From contig NZ_AP025226.1 of assembly GCF_020886315.1 (NCBI RefSeq), positions 2,568,001 through 2,632,000 of the forward strand: a stretch of DNA of 64,000 nt, read 5' to 3'. Under the pieces are notes generated by a model. It searched no databases, had not been told where the DNA came from, and was given only the letters and a program-made list of their open reading frames with translations. The stretch is from Saccharolobus caldissimus. Lineage in GTDB: Archaea; Thermoproteota; Thermoprotei_A; Sulfolobales; Sulfolobaceae. Below, piece after piece: positions 17,584 to 27,506 of this stretch. How positions within the stretch are numbered: position 1 is the first letter of the stretch; the number at the start of each line of letters is the position of its first letter. Both the position numbers and the translations under genes were made by a program.

Positions 17584-18594
17584 ATGAAAAATAAAGATAT
17601 TATAAATTTTTTTAATAAAAATATTACTTTAGTAATCTTACCTACTGAACAATGTAACTTTAGATGTGTATATTGTTATGAAAAATTTAAAAATGGCAAA
17701 ATGACTAAAGATATAGTTAATTCTCTTAAGCTTTTCCTAGAAAAAAGAATATCGAGCCTAGATTATCTAAAAATAATATGGTTTGGAGGAGAACCATTAC
17801 TAGCATACGACATCATAATAGATATCATGGAATTTATTAAATCAAAAACTGATAACGGAAAGCCTAAAGTAAGAGGATTTATGGTAACTAATGGGTATCT
17901 TTTGAATTTAGAGAAAGCTAAAAAGTTAGCGGAACTTAATGTTAATGAATTTCAAGTTACGCTAGATGGTGATGAAGATATTCATGATATAAGAAGAATC
18001 AATATAGGTAAAAGAGGTACCTTTAAAATAATCTGGAATAACATTAAATCTTCTAGTTAACTTTGATATTCCATTAAAAATATATTTACGAATTCATTTA
18101 TCATCAGATAATATAAACTCTGTAAAGTCATTATTAAATAGAATAAAAGATGAAATTGGTACTTCTAATAAATTAATAATCTCTTTTGCGAGATTAGGTA
18201 AATATGGTAGTGACTACGATAAGTATTTAAATACTGTTAATGATAGTTCGTATGTGAAAGAAGTAATTAATTATGCTAGATCACTTAATTTGAATGTAGG
18301 TTATCCAGATTTTAAGATCTCTTTATGTTACGCTTCTATGCCTACATCCTTTGTTATAAGATCTGATGGAAAACTAAGTAAATGCGCTTTATTACTCGAT
18401 AGTGAAGTTAATGTGGTTGGAGAGCTTTCAAAAGATGGAAGCTTAAAACTAGATTTAGATAAAATAAAATGGTGGTCTAGGGATTATTTAGTGGCAATAT
18501 TAACGAGCTAATATGCCCTGCACAGCCCTCAGAGTTCTATTACAATCTCAAGATCTTCGGTGATTTGCAAAATGAGTTTTCTAAAGGTTCTTAA
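17584..18594 (+). pseudogene. Radical SAM/SPASM peptide maturase, two frameshifts
   Basis: The radical SAM cluster motif CNFRCVYC is at residues 24-31, followed by IWFGGEPLL, TNGYLL and FQVTLDGDEDIHD. The frame breaks near 18052 (one extra base), continues as LVNFDIPLKIYLRIHLSS, then VIRSDGKLSKCALLL, a SPASM-type Cys region, and breaks again near 18480 before GNINELICPAQPSEFYYN. Joined, it makes about 336 residues, a normal length. Such enzymes bind extra Fe-S clusters and install thioether or carbon crosslinks in a precursor peptide, here probably the 42-residue peptide immediately upstream. Two frameshifts mean either recent decay or assembly error. ATG 17584 is preferred over GTG 17572 by ribosome-binding-site spacing. 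Confidence 0.78.
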
Positions 18595-19739
18595 AAATCC
18601 TATAGCTAGAAAAGTTATTATAGCAGAAGTTCTTTATCAAGAGGCTCCTCTAAATAGAAGCAGTTACAATGTTAGTATATTACGTGAGTAAAGATTTACT
18701 TTTAGTCGGTGTATTAATTTCCTTGCTATCAACAATTACTTTAACAATGCCTATTAAAGGTATTTTATTTGATAAGTATAATCCAAATTTTATAAGTAAA
18801 ATTTCAAAATTACTTGCTAATAGTTTTTATTTACTAGTAACATTACTATCTTTTTTCTTTTATATCTTACCTTATTCTTTAATTCTAATTATAATATTTC
18901 TGATTTTAGGATTAAATATAGAGTCTCTAGCAGGTTTTATATTGGGAGAGTGGATAAAAGAAAATGTTAATGAAAACGATATTAGTGCAGTATTTTCACT
19001 GACTTTCACCTTGCTCACCTTAGTTGCAACTGCTGTTATGTTTATTGTAGGTTTTACTGCGGAAGTTTATGGTTTAATAGTTATTCAAATATATCTTGTA
19101 ATTTATACTATTTTACAATACGTTAGGTTTGCTATAATATCTAGTATGAGATTAAATAACCGTAAAGTAACAATTGACAAGATATATTTTAGGAATGCAG
19201 TAAAAGATAACAAATTAATTCTATTAACGCTTTCAGCAACAATATTCTATTTTATATCCTCTGGAATGTCCACAATAATTGTAGGAGTTATAGGGAGAAT
19301 AGGAAACTTCTTTGAAATATATGGAATTTACAGTTCAATATCTTATTTAATAGCATCATTTGGAGGCTTCATATCTTCATTAGCATTTACTAAAAGAGTT
19401 TCTAATCTATTTATATTCCCATTAATTTACTCAGGAGTAAGCTTACTACTAGTTTATTTACCATCTATATTCTCAATAGGAGTTTTCACATTCGCCTCAG
19501 CGTTCTTAGGAGCAATGTTTAGTGTAAATTACTATTCCTTACTCAATATTATAGTTAGCCAAGAACAGTATGGAATACAGACCGGTTTTAGTAAAGCTAT
19601 GACAAGCATAGGAGAATTAATTGCTCCGATACTGTTTTCATTAACACTAGAATTACATTCATTTTTTAGTCTAGAAATTACTATTATATTATTCGCCGTA
19701 TTTTCACTAGCAATAGCATTAGCCCTACGTAAATATTAA
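18572..19739 (+). CDS. MFS-type transporter (possible peptide exporter), frameshift near start
   Basis: The main frame from 18669 encodes 356 residues with about ten to eleven hydrophobic helices and an MFS-like GILFDKYNP loop after the second helix. An ATG at 18572 in another frame reads MSFLKVLKNPIARKVIIAEV and would supply the missing first helix, so a one-base frameshift lies near 18660-18670. The start overlaps the end of the maturase gene by 23 bases, so it belongs to the same operon. The most natural role is export of the modified peptide or self-immunity; drug efflux is the alternative. Confidence 0.72.
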
Positions 19740-19928
19740 CGAAAACTAACAACTCCGCTAATCACACATAAAGAATACCTCTAATTTAGAGATATTTATT
19801 AGATAAAATATAGGGATTTTGATTATATTATTCTCTCCTTCCTTCCTTTTTCATCTTACACAAATTCACAAAACCCTTACGCTAATCTCTACTAGATTTT
19901 TAAGAGTACAAAAAAATAACCTAATAAT

Positions 19929-20444
19929 ATGGAAGAAAAATTAATTTCACCTAAGATTGATAGAAAGGCTTACATTAAGGCTAGAATTATTGAAACCTTA
20001 GATGATATAGACATAGCAATACACATGTGGATAGCAGGAAGAAGTAGAAATTCTGCAGGCAAAGTCTTCAGTGCAGTTAAAGCTCTATTATCAGCATTAG
20101 TAACTAAAAATCTTGACAGACTACCAAATAGCGATTGGTACGTAAAGAGGGGATATAATGCACCTACCCATTCGTTAAAAGGAATTTCCATGGATTTAGT
20201 TAAGTTAGGTTACACACAAGTTGAGAGCATAACTGACAAAGCCTTTCTTTTACATGACTATCAATATAATGGCTTTGACCCGGACTTTTCTAAATACAAA
20301 AAGAAGGAGGAAGTTTTGCACGATATAGTCATAGTGAGCAATTTCATTTTAGATCATATAAAAGAATGGTTTAAGGAAGAATGGGACAACGATTTAGATA
20401 ACGTATATAATATAGTACTCTCTGATATGAAAAAATTAGGCTAA
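19929..20444 (+). CDS. PaREP-like paralogous protein (171 aa)
   Basis: Contains YIKARIIETLDDIDIAIHMW, RNSAGKVFSAVKALLSALVT, APTHSLKGISMDLVKLG and LHDYQYNGFDPDFSKYKKKEEV, the same blocks as 13651-14169 and 38196-38666. All-helical, intact. Function unknown; see the paralogue entries for the family. It lies 190 bases after the transporter with its own upstream A/T-rich region, so it is probably a separate transcription unit. Confidence 0.65.
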   Translation: MEEKLISPKIDRKAYIKARIIETLDDIDIAIHMWIAGRSRNSAGKVFSAVKALLSALVTKNLDRLPNSDWYVKRGYNAPTHSLKGISMDLVKLGYTQVESITDKAFLLHDYQYNGFDPDFSKYKKKEEVLHDIVIVSNFILDHIKEWFKEEWDNDLDNVYNIVLSDMKKLG

Positions 20445-20711
20445 TATTGGAATTTATAAGACGTGGCGAGCATATATAATCCTCAATATGAGTTATTAGC
20501 GAAAAACTAATGAAGAAAGCCCTAATCTGAAGATGTAAGAGAATATGCAACTAGAATAACTACTATTATTTATTTATTATTATATTGATAATAACGTCAG
20601 ATCTAATGAGCCTGAAATCTTTTAATCACATTTATGCTAACTGAAGTAGTAAAGTTAATTCTAGATGAATGGTGGTTAATTCCCTAAATTCTCGCATTTG
20701 ATAATGCTTGC

Positions 20712-21055
20712 CTAATTTGTTAGAATTTTCTTGGCCTCGTTTAACATTTCCTTTACTCTATCTATATAAGAAGTTATATCTGCAGTTGTTAGCTTTGCTT
20801 CATAAAAGCCCCATACGTGGAAGAAGTACGCACTACTCCAGCCATCCAATACCCAATTACCAAGTTTGCCCGCTAAAGCGTTAGAAGCTTTGCCCAATAA
20901 GTAAGTATACCATCTACCTTCTTTTAATGATTGCTGATATTCAGCCAAATTATACTTCTCTGCGAGAGCTTTAACAACCTCTTCCGCAACCTTATAAGCC
21001 TTTTCTGAGGCTTGTATTGCATCACCTTTCTTCAGATATTCTTCGGTAAAGGGTT
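20712..21055 (-). pseudogene. N-terminally truncated PaREP1-family gene
   Basis: The frame is open from about 21055 and reads EEYLKKGDAIQASEKAYKV then MAEYQQSLKEGRWYTYLLG, matching residues 50-171 of the intact divergent neighbour at 21146-21661. The N-terminal third has no start and is absent. Only an internal Met at 20948 could initiate. Confidence 0.6.
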
Positions 21056-21145
21056 AAGGAGTTATCTAGCTGTAAAGGAGGACTGCTGAGCTATAAATTC
21101 AATCTAGACATTCATAATTAAATTACCTCGTTAACGCTATTAAAA

Positions 21146-21661
21146 GTGAGTTACGTAGATAATAATATTAGGAAGGATTCAAAATATATCATGATGGAGG
21201 AGCTAATAAAGAAGGCTGAGGAGAAAGGGATAAACGTTGAGGATTTAATAATTTCAGCTTTATCTAGAGAAGACCCTCAAGAAGGAATAAAACTTAGATT
21301 GACTTTAGCTGAAAAGTACATGAAAGAGGCTGAAGAATACCTAACTAAAGGTGACGTAGTTCAATCTTCAGAAAAAGCTTATAAGGTAGCTGAGGAGATA
21401 GTCAAGGCCTTTGCTGAGAAGTTTAATTTAGCTGAATATCAGCAGGCAGTAAAGGAAGATAGATGGCATACTTACACTTTAGCAAATGCTGCAGCAAAAC
21501 TTTCCTCAAGATTAGGTGATTGGATTAAAACTGGGTGGAATTCAGCTTATACACTTCACGTATGGGGATTTCATGAAGCTAAGTTAGATATGGATAGTGT
21601 AAAAAACTTATTACAAGACATTAAAAGAATGCTAGAAGAAAGTAAAAAGATATTATCTTAG
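21146..21661 (+). CDS. PaREP1-family protein
   Basis: 171 residues, all-helical. The diagnostic stretch is LAEKYMKEAEEYLTKGDVVQSSEKAYKVAEEIVKAFAEKFN (about residues 53-93), then a Trp-rich GDWIKTGWNSAYTLHVWGFHEAKL region. Start GTG 21146; ATG 21191 (MMEELIKKAEEK) is the likelier biological start. It is arranged head-to-head with a truncated paralogue on the other strand, suggesting local duplication with inversion. The family is expanded in crenarchaea and has HEPN-like character without proven function. Confidence 0.7.
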   Translation: MSYVDNNIRKDSKYIMMEELIKKAEEKGINVEDLIISALSREDPQEGIKLRLTLAEKYMKEAEEYLTKGDVVQSSEKAYKVAEEIVKAFAEKFNLAEYQQAVKEDRWHTYTLANAAAKLSSRLGDWIKTGWNSAYTLHVWGFHEAKLDMDSVKNLLQDIKRMLEESKKILS

Positions 21662-21779
21662 TTAATAATATATTTTTACGATTAATACGAAAGACTCTAA
21701 ATAATTTATATAGTTGAATAAATTTATATTATAATAGTTGTGAAGATTAATAAATCTTTTAAATAGCAGTTGTGCTACT

Positions 21780-22057
21780 TTAACGCAGCTTAAAGATTTT
21801 CATCAAACCTAGTACACCCCCTAAACGAATTTCAACGAACCGGAGAAACTCCTCCACGCTCTTCAAGTTAAGGGACTCGATCAAGTCTCTGGCCGCGTTG
21901 ACCACCATCACGAAGAGGAGCAGATAACCTTGAAGCCTCTTGAGGAAAGAGAAATCTTGCATACCCAAGGTCTTGACGTCCCTATGCAACTTCTCTATCT
22001 CCCACCTAATCTTCCAAGTTGCCTCTATCTCCTCATCACTCAAGTCAGTATGGGGAT
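21780..22057 (-). pseudogene. C-terminal part of a DDE transposase
   Basis: Reads WKIRWEIEKLHRDVKTLGMQ, the Glu-containing end region of IS4-like DDE transposases, then a helical tail to a stop at 21780. Its upstream part is cut off by the IS1-family element starting at 22058 and does not resume beyond 24641, so the insertion was accompanied by deletion or the fragment predates it. Confidence 0.6.
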
Positions 22058-22193
22058 CGGGGGTGTTCTCAAACAGTCATCTTATTCGATATCTTATTGT
22101 AAAATTATATCAAAATTATATATTTTTCAAATAGCCATTCCGATCTAGGAGTAGCCGTGAAGTTAGGGCATATAACACCTTTGAGAAAATTTA

Positions 22194-22254
22194 TGTGCGA
22201 GGGTTGTGAGATTTTCGTGGAGGTCGTCTAGGTGGACCTCATAACCCTCGCACA
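22194..22254. repeat. Hairpin in the 5' region of the IS1-family element
   Basis: Arms TGTGCGAGGGTTGTGAG (22194-22210) and its near-perfect complement (22238-22254) flank an inner GAGGTC/GACCTC hairpin. It could limit read-through into the transposase or be a structural part of the element end. Confidence 0.45.
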
Positions 22255-22950
22255 ATTAATACTTCTGATTCTAAGAAATTTTAAGCCTAGAAAGCACAAA
22301 CTAGAAGACATTGCTTATGCTATAGCAGCATACCTTCTAGGAGTACAAGTTACAAAACTTGGAATACCACCATCAACACCACACGAAAAAACTTGGAGTA
22401 AAGAGGAGAAGAGAAGAAAAACCACCATGCCCATCATGTAACTCAAACAAAGTAATAAAGAACGGATCATCAAGGGGAAAAGCAAAATACAAACGTGTGG
22501 AAGAACATTCTACCAAACACCTAATCACAAGATGAGTAGAGAACAAAAGGAGAGGATCTTGAAGGAGTACTTGAATAGGGCGAGCATAAGGGGAATAGCA
22601 AAGGTTGAGGGAAAGCCTTTAACCACAGTCTGATAAAGAGAAAGGGAATAGAGGCATATGTTAATCTATTAGTCCTACAAGAGCAATTAAAGAGCTTTAC
22701 AGCAAAATCCACAATAATTGACGAGAGCTGGACTTATCTTAAGGTTAGGCATGGTCCCAAGAGGGTGTGGATTTGGAATGCTTTGGCTGATGGTGCTCCC
22801 TTCTTTACTACGGGTGATAGGGATTACAAGACTTTCAGCTTTCTCTTGAATTCACTGCCCAAGAGTGAGGTTAATTATACTGATGATTACTCCGTTTATC
22901 AAGTTCTTGACAATCATATTGCGAGTAAGAAATACACTTATACCGTAGAG

Positions 22951-24393
22951 AGGCACCACATGCTAGCGCCTCTAACAAACCTACGGGGATAACGAGTCTA
23001 GTGCGTCTCCCACGTCGAAGTCCTTGACGTTAACTTCCTTACCCCTAGGTACTCTAAAACTCTTCTTAACAACGCCCTTGTAAACACCATCCTTTATAAC
23101 GTGATAACAAATACTGGCAAGCTTCCCAGCAAGAGCACAAGTAGCCTTAGTAGCACTCTTACCCCTAGTAATAAGCCTCTCATAATACCCGTTAAAAGGC
23201 TCAAGATTCCTAGCAACCAGGTAGAGAATCCTACGCAAATACTTATTACCCCTAATCATACCAGAGTGGGACTCGTTCTCACCACTCTGCTTAGTTTTAG
23301 GAGCAAAGCCAGCGTAAGCAGCCTTAGAACTGGAAAAACGGGAAACATCACCAAACTCAGCGTAAATGGTTGCAGCACTAATCAAACCAACCCCAGGAAT
23401 CTTGGATAACTCAATCACAGGTTGAGGAATCTTGGAAATTATCATATCCTCAACCTCCTTAACCATGTTCTCCAAACTTTTTAACAGTTCAACTAATTGT
23501 TTCAACGCTAGTTTTTCCGCATCATTCAAATTTCTCCCCAACCTCTCCTTCAACTCGTCCTTCTCTTCCTTATTTAGCTCCTCCCCCTTAGCTAGTTTCT
23601 CCAGTAATTGTCTTCCCTTCTTGTCGAATGGTTGTATCTTATATCCCGCTATTTCTAGTATTTTCCTTATCTCGTTCTTCACTTGTGTTATCTTCTCTAC
23701 TAGGCTTTCCCTATATCTAGTTAGTTCTCTTAGCTCCTTTATTTCCCCAGTTGGTATATATGATCCCTTGATTACGCCGATCATGTGTGTCTTTGTGCGT
23801 CAAGTTTGTCAGTCTTCTTCCCTAGCATTTCTGTTAGGTGTAGTGGGTTTATTACTGTTACCTTGTATCCCTTTTCCGTTAGTCTTTCGTGTAGGTGGAA
23901 GTAGTATATTCCCGTTGCCTCTATTATTCCCTCCTTGTATTCTCCCAGGAATTTGATTAACTCTTCTATTCCCTCGTTGTCGTAATTGAATTCCTTTACT
24001 TCCTTGACGTATACTGTTGATTTGTCTTGATTTACTACCAGTTCTCCCTTTGCTGCTGTTAGTTTGCTTTGAGAATTGCGAAGGCCCTGTTGATAACCTT
24101 TAATTCCATGATTGAATATTGTTCGTTTCTCAAGATATTTTTTGTCATCATAATACCTTGTTTTTCTTGCATAATATTAACTACATTCAGCCCCTAGAGT
24201 ATTTGGTTACAACCTCCTACCCGGGGTTTTATCCCCTCTTGTTTTCTAGGGGCTTCACAGCCAGCCTCTCCAAATGGGGTTTTATCCCCATGTTATAACT
24301 GGGCTTATGTTGTTTTTCTCCTTCCTTGCTTATTTCTTTTTCTCTTGTAATACTTAATTTTGTTTATCCTCTAGTTTTGTGTGAATCCCCCGT
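22951..24393 (-). mobile_element. IS110-family element inserted in the IS1-type transposase
   Basis: Right end AGAGGCACCACATGC with GCGCCTCT forms a short hairpin; left end is GGGGGATTCACACAAAACTAGAG read on the minus strand at 24370-24393. No inverted repeats or clear target duplication, as expected for IS110. The same left end occurs at 40578-40666, and a 339-base derivative with both ends lies at 35063-35401. The noncoding left region (24110-24393) has repeated GGGGTTTTATCCCC-like palindromes. Confidence 0.75.
22981..24110 (-). pseudogene. IS110-family transposase, frameshifted
   Basis: The C-terminal frame (22981-23784) has the IS110 core IPGVGLISAATIYAEFGDVSRF, YAGFAPKTKQSGENESHSG and RRILYLVARN. 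The N-terminal part (about 23790-24110) is in another frame and has ATGIYYFHLHERLTE and VINPLHLTEMLGKKTDKLDA, the DEDD/RuvC-like domain. A one-base shift near 23785 separates them, so this copy is probably inactive. Confidence 0.75.
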
Positions 24394-24738
24394 AGGAGTT
24401 ATAACTCTTACTGTAGGGCTCATTTGGCTAGGTTAGCTAGGGACACTAGGGCTGTTAATAGGAGTCAAAGAATGGTTGATTATAGTCTTGCCTTACTTAA
24501 TGTTATGTATCCCCATGTGTTTTCAAGGGAGAAGACTCCCTTGAACGAGGCTTACTGGAGGGGAGTACAGAATATTAGAGAGAATCTGATATAATTTTAC
24601 AATAAGATATCGAATAAGATGACTGCATGAGAACACCCCCGTTATAAGTGGAGGATTTGAAAGTTGCACTTTACCTGTAATATAAACAACAATTGCCATA
24701 ATAAAATTTATTAAATAAGACTCTTAAAAAAACTTTAC

Positions 24739-25962
24739 ATGGTTAGATATTTACATTTTATAAGTGAGGGGGAAATAAGAGATCAATGGTATGCAGAAAT
24801 AGTAGAATACCTTAAGAAGAGGAGTATAAATAATATAAGTATTCCCGAGATGCTAGTAGGAAATCAAAGATCCGACTTAGTTACTTATATATGTAATAAT
24901 GGGTATTGTAGCCCTCTCTTCCTATTTGAGTTCAAAAATGAGCTCAAATCAAGTTCTCATAGTAAAATATGTAGGCAAGCATTTGAATACGCTAGTGTTA
25001 TAAATCCTTATTATACTATATGCGTTGATTTGAGTAATTTCATTAGTCTTGAAATATACCACGGCAGCACTCAAATATTTAGTAGCTCCTTTCAATCTTA
25101 TGGTGAACTATTTAATTACTTCTTCTCAATTTTTCTTCCCAAATCTCTCTCAGCATCTCTTAATTTTACCATTCCTAGAAGTGCTGTTATAAATAAGATA
25201 TTTGCATCACCGACTTATGAGAGGTTTTTAAGAGCAGAATTCGTAAGAATTTTAAATAAAAACGGTTTTTGTGCAATTTCAGAGTGTAGTTCGATAAATC
25301 CTAATGGATTAGGTATAGTTAAACCAGATCTTGCAGTATACACTACGAGCTGTGATAATGAACAGTCGCTAGATTGTGAGTATCCTTTTCTAGTTCTTGA
25401 ATTTAAGTCATACTATGATAGAACAGCTATTTCTCAAGTTCAGAAATACAAGGATAGCTTACTCCCTTATTATTATGGGGAAGTATACGGTATGGGCAAT
25501 TCCATAAAAATTGAGATAAATGATAATAAAAATAGTAAAATTTTGAACGAAAACATCCAAATAGGTAATCCTTATTTGAATGATAACATTGTTATGAATT
25601 TAATTAACAAATTACCAAAGGTATCTTCGCCTAAAACTCCGTTAAATGGAAGATATCATATAAGTCAATTAGTACAAATGGGTGCTAAGGTTTCTAGATT
25701 CACGCCTAGCCTGAAAATGCGGTATATAATACCAGAATTTAGCGTATTCTTAGATCGTGGAGGAGTAAAGTATGTGGGTCATGACTATTCAATAATCATA
25801 GACTGTCAAGCTAAGTTAACTAGACTGGTATTTTTTGATCCTAATAACACTTTACAATGGTGCGAATTCCAAAACGGAAGGTTAATAAGATGTAATACTA
25901 ACGTTATTGTTGCTATGGTGTCCTCACCTTGTAGTAGAGTTATTGATAAGATATACCCTTAA
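24739..25962 (+). CDS. Protein with two PD-(D/E)XK nuclease-like domains
   Basis: 407 residues, no family named with certainty. An N-terminal domain has RSDLVTYICNN...PLFLFEFKNE (about residues 46-72) and a second domain repeats the pattern as KPDLAVYTTSC...PFLVLEFKSYYDRTAISQVQKY (about 196-238). Asp followed by a hydrophobic strand with ExK is the PD-(D/E)XK nuclease core as in HsdR N-terminal domains. The C-terminal 110 residues are beta-rich and Cys-containing without a known motif. It is a single-gene unit with an A/T-rich promoter region right after the IS1 element. A role in cutting foreign DNA is plausible but unproven. Confidence 0.55.
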   Translation: MVRYLHFISEGEIRDQWYAEIVEYLKKRSINNISIPEMLVGNQRSDLVTYICNNGYCSPLFLFEFKNELKSSSHSKICRQAFEYASVINPYYTICVDLSNFISLEIYHGSTQIFSSSFQSYGELFNYFFSIFLPKSLSASLNFTIPRSAVINKIFASPTYERFLRAEFVRILNKNGFCAISECSSINPNGLGIVKPDLAVYTTSCDNEQSLDCEYPFLVLEFKSYYDRTAISQVQKYKDSLLPYYYGEVYGMGNSIKIEINDNKNSKILNENIQIGNPYLNDNIVMNLINKLPKVSSPKTPLNGRYHISQLVQMGAKVSRFTPSLKMRYIIPEFSVFLDRGGVKYVGHDYSIIIDCQAKLTRLVFFDPNNTLQWCEFQNGRLIRCNTNVIVAMVSSPCSRVIDKIYP

Positions 25963-26574
25963 TATGCAATTTTCTTTATTTAGAGTAGAGAAAATTAGTT
26001 TTCTATCTAAGACGATTCGCAAATAGCTTAATCATTTAGCTCTACAGAAAGTATTATTGAATGAAACTCCTCGCTGGATAGAGAGTTAAAGCATACTGAA
26101 TAAATAAATTATATGAACTTAAGTGTACATAATGTTGTCACTAAGTTACTTATATTAATGTGCAACAACTCCATCTTAGTATTCTTTCTCCCTTAAGATT
26201 AACCTCAATTAATAAAATGAAAACATTATCGGCGCATTCACTAAATACTCCTAAAGAGAGTACATAACAATTTCTCCTTACTTTATCTACTTTCGCATAG
26301 ACTCTTTTTAAGGGTAAAAACAGCGTTAAAAACACGCTGTCTAAACCTTGAATGTGAACAACAATTTTACTAATTCAAAATAAATTATATTAAGTGTAAA
26401 TTTAATTTCAATATGGAATAACGTGAATTTAGTGATAAAGGAAGGGCTAATAGTTGCATCGATCTGTAATCCGTATATCCTCACTTATAACCATTTCTGG
26501 AAATGATCTTTTTAAAGTCGTAGAAAAATAAACGGAGACCCAAATAGGGGCAAGGCTCGCTTTTCGTTTTGCCA
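25963..26574. other. Intergenic stretch without recognisable gene
   Basis: About 610 bases, A/T-rich. A 61-codon minus-strand frame at 26150-26335 has no family resemblance and no ribosome-binding site. GGGGCAAGGCTCGCTTTTCG at 26545 faintly resembles the left-end hairpin of the IS200/605 elements. Confidence 0.45.
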
Positions 26575-26988
26575 TTAAACGCTTACACGATTTGCGTAAT
26601 CCTTTAACCTATCCCAATCCTTATCGTTAGATAGAACACTAACTCCTTGCCTTTTAGCAATTACAGCAAGGACTGCATCAACAGCGTCTACGTCTCTATT
26701 ATGCATTACTTCAAACGCTTCAATGAAATCCTTTATGTTCGGATATTCCAATTGAACATTTAGTTGATATAACATCTTCAAAAATTCTCGACCAAATGCT
26801 AAATATTTGTTCGCGACTTCTGATTTGTTTTTCTTCATAGACTCAAGTACATTTTCCCTAATTACCTCCATTACTTCTGCAACAACAAGGTCCGAAAATA
26901 TTAGATCATAATTCTTAAGTAAGTTAAACAGTGCATTTCTCTTTCCTATAATTATATTAGTATCAACGAGTACTTTCAATTTCATCAC
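26575..26988 (-). CDS. PIN-domain RNase (VapC-like), third gene of an operon
   Basis: 137 residues: MKLKVLVDTNIIIG at the start (first Asp), SDLVVAEVMEVIREN with the conserved Glu, and VDAVDAVLAVIAKRQGVSVLSNDKDWDRL with later Asp residues, so the catalytic set is complete. GTG 26988 overlaps the upstream stop; ATG 26985 (MKLK) is the better start. Unlike other toxins in the window it has no small antitoxin in front but follows two larger unknown genes. One of these may act as its antidote, or all three may form a defence unit. Confidence 0.8.
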   Translation of the reverse strand: MMKLKVLVDTNIIIGKRNALFNLLKNYDLIFSDLVVAEVMEVIRENVLESMKKNKSEVANKYLAFGREFLKMLYQLNVQLEYPNIKDFIEAFEVMHNRDVDAVDAVLAVIAKRQGVSVLSNDKDWDRLKDYANRVSV

Positions 26989-27506
26989 TACTTAGAGAGC
27001 CAATACAATTGTTGCAATAGATGTGTCTTATATTTTTCCATTGTAAATTCCCCGCATACTGGAATAATTTCTTCACCTAATCCGTTAATCAAAGTTAGCG
27101 AAAGGACGATGTATTCCACTCTCTTTACCAGACTACAATCGCTTAAATAGATGACCTTTACCTCTTGGTCCACAGGAGTTAGATTACGCTTTATTTCTAT
27201 TTTATATTTCCAACCAAGGTCTTTTAACACCTCTTCCAAATCTAACGGCTTAACGTATGGCAAAACTATTTCTTCCAAGTTAGAGTCCCTCACGTATTTT
27301 AACCAGTCCTCATATGTGGTAAAATATATTGGATTTCCTTCATTATCGTAGTCTATGCGTAATACTCTAAAAGGTAAAGCATATACGCTACTAATAGAAT
27401 ATAAAGGTGGTGAATATACAGTGACCATCAATAATATATTGTTTGCTATTTCATCTGTAGACCTTGAAGACACAATCTCACGTAACTTTTCTATAGTTAG
27501 GCTCAC
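26988..27506 (-). CDS. Hypothetical protein, middle gene of the PIN operon
   Basis: 172 residues with no recognised family. Begins MSLTIEKLREIVSSRSTDEI (helical), then a mixed alpha/beta body with YFTTYEDWLKYVRDSNLEEIVLPYVKPLDLEEVL and a hydrophobic strand VEYIVLSLTLINGLGEEI. No signal peptide or membrane helix. Overlaps the upstream gene by 4 bases and the PIN gene by one base, so all three are translated from one message and are likely to act together. Confidence 0.6.
   Translation of the reverse strand: MSLTIEKLREIVSSRSTDEIANNILLMVTVYSPPLYSISSVYALPFRVLRIDYDNEGNPIYFTTYEDWLKYVRDSNLEEIVLPYVKPLDLEEVLKDLGWKYKIEIKRNLTPVDQEVKVIYLSDCSLVKRVEYIVLSLTLINGLGEEIIPVCGEFTMEKYKTHLLQQLYWLSK

Larger units (their letters stand above)
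22232..24594 (+). pseudogene. IS1-family transposase, disrupted
   Basis: The N-terminal part has IAYAIAAYLLGVQVTKLG, then a frameshifted CPSCNSNKVIKNG zinc-finger segment. The catalytic region has STIIDESWTYLKVRHGPKRVWIW with TTGDRDYKTF. The gene stops at YTYTVE where the IS110 inserted (22951) and resumes after 24396 as YCRAHLARLARDTRAVNRSQ with the stop at 24594. At least one frameshift and the insertion make it inactive. Confidence 0.75.
22058..24641 (+). mobile_element. IS1-family element (ISC1173-type) interrupted by an IS110 element
   Basis: Long terminal inverted repeats: the left end CGGGGGTGTTCTCA followed by CATCTTATTCGATATC is mirrored at 24590-24641. Without the inner IS110 (22951-24393) the element would be about 1.14 kb. 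The transposase frame is broken (see next entry). A long hairpin lies ahead of the gene at 22194-22254. No target duplication could be recognised. Confidence 0.8.

Noticed and set aside
23101-23956. Long plus-strand frames of 102 and 174 codons
   Set aside because: Antisense to the IS110 transposase; Ser/Phe-rich shadow composition and no ribosome-binding sites.
26150-26335. 61-codon minus-strand frame
   Set aside because: No motif, no ribosome-binding site, and atypical residues; probably chance.
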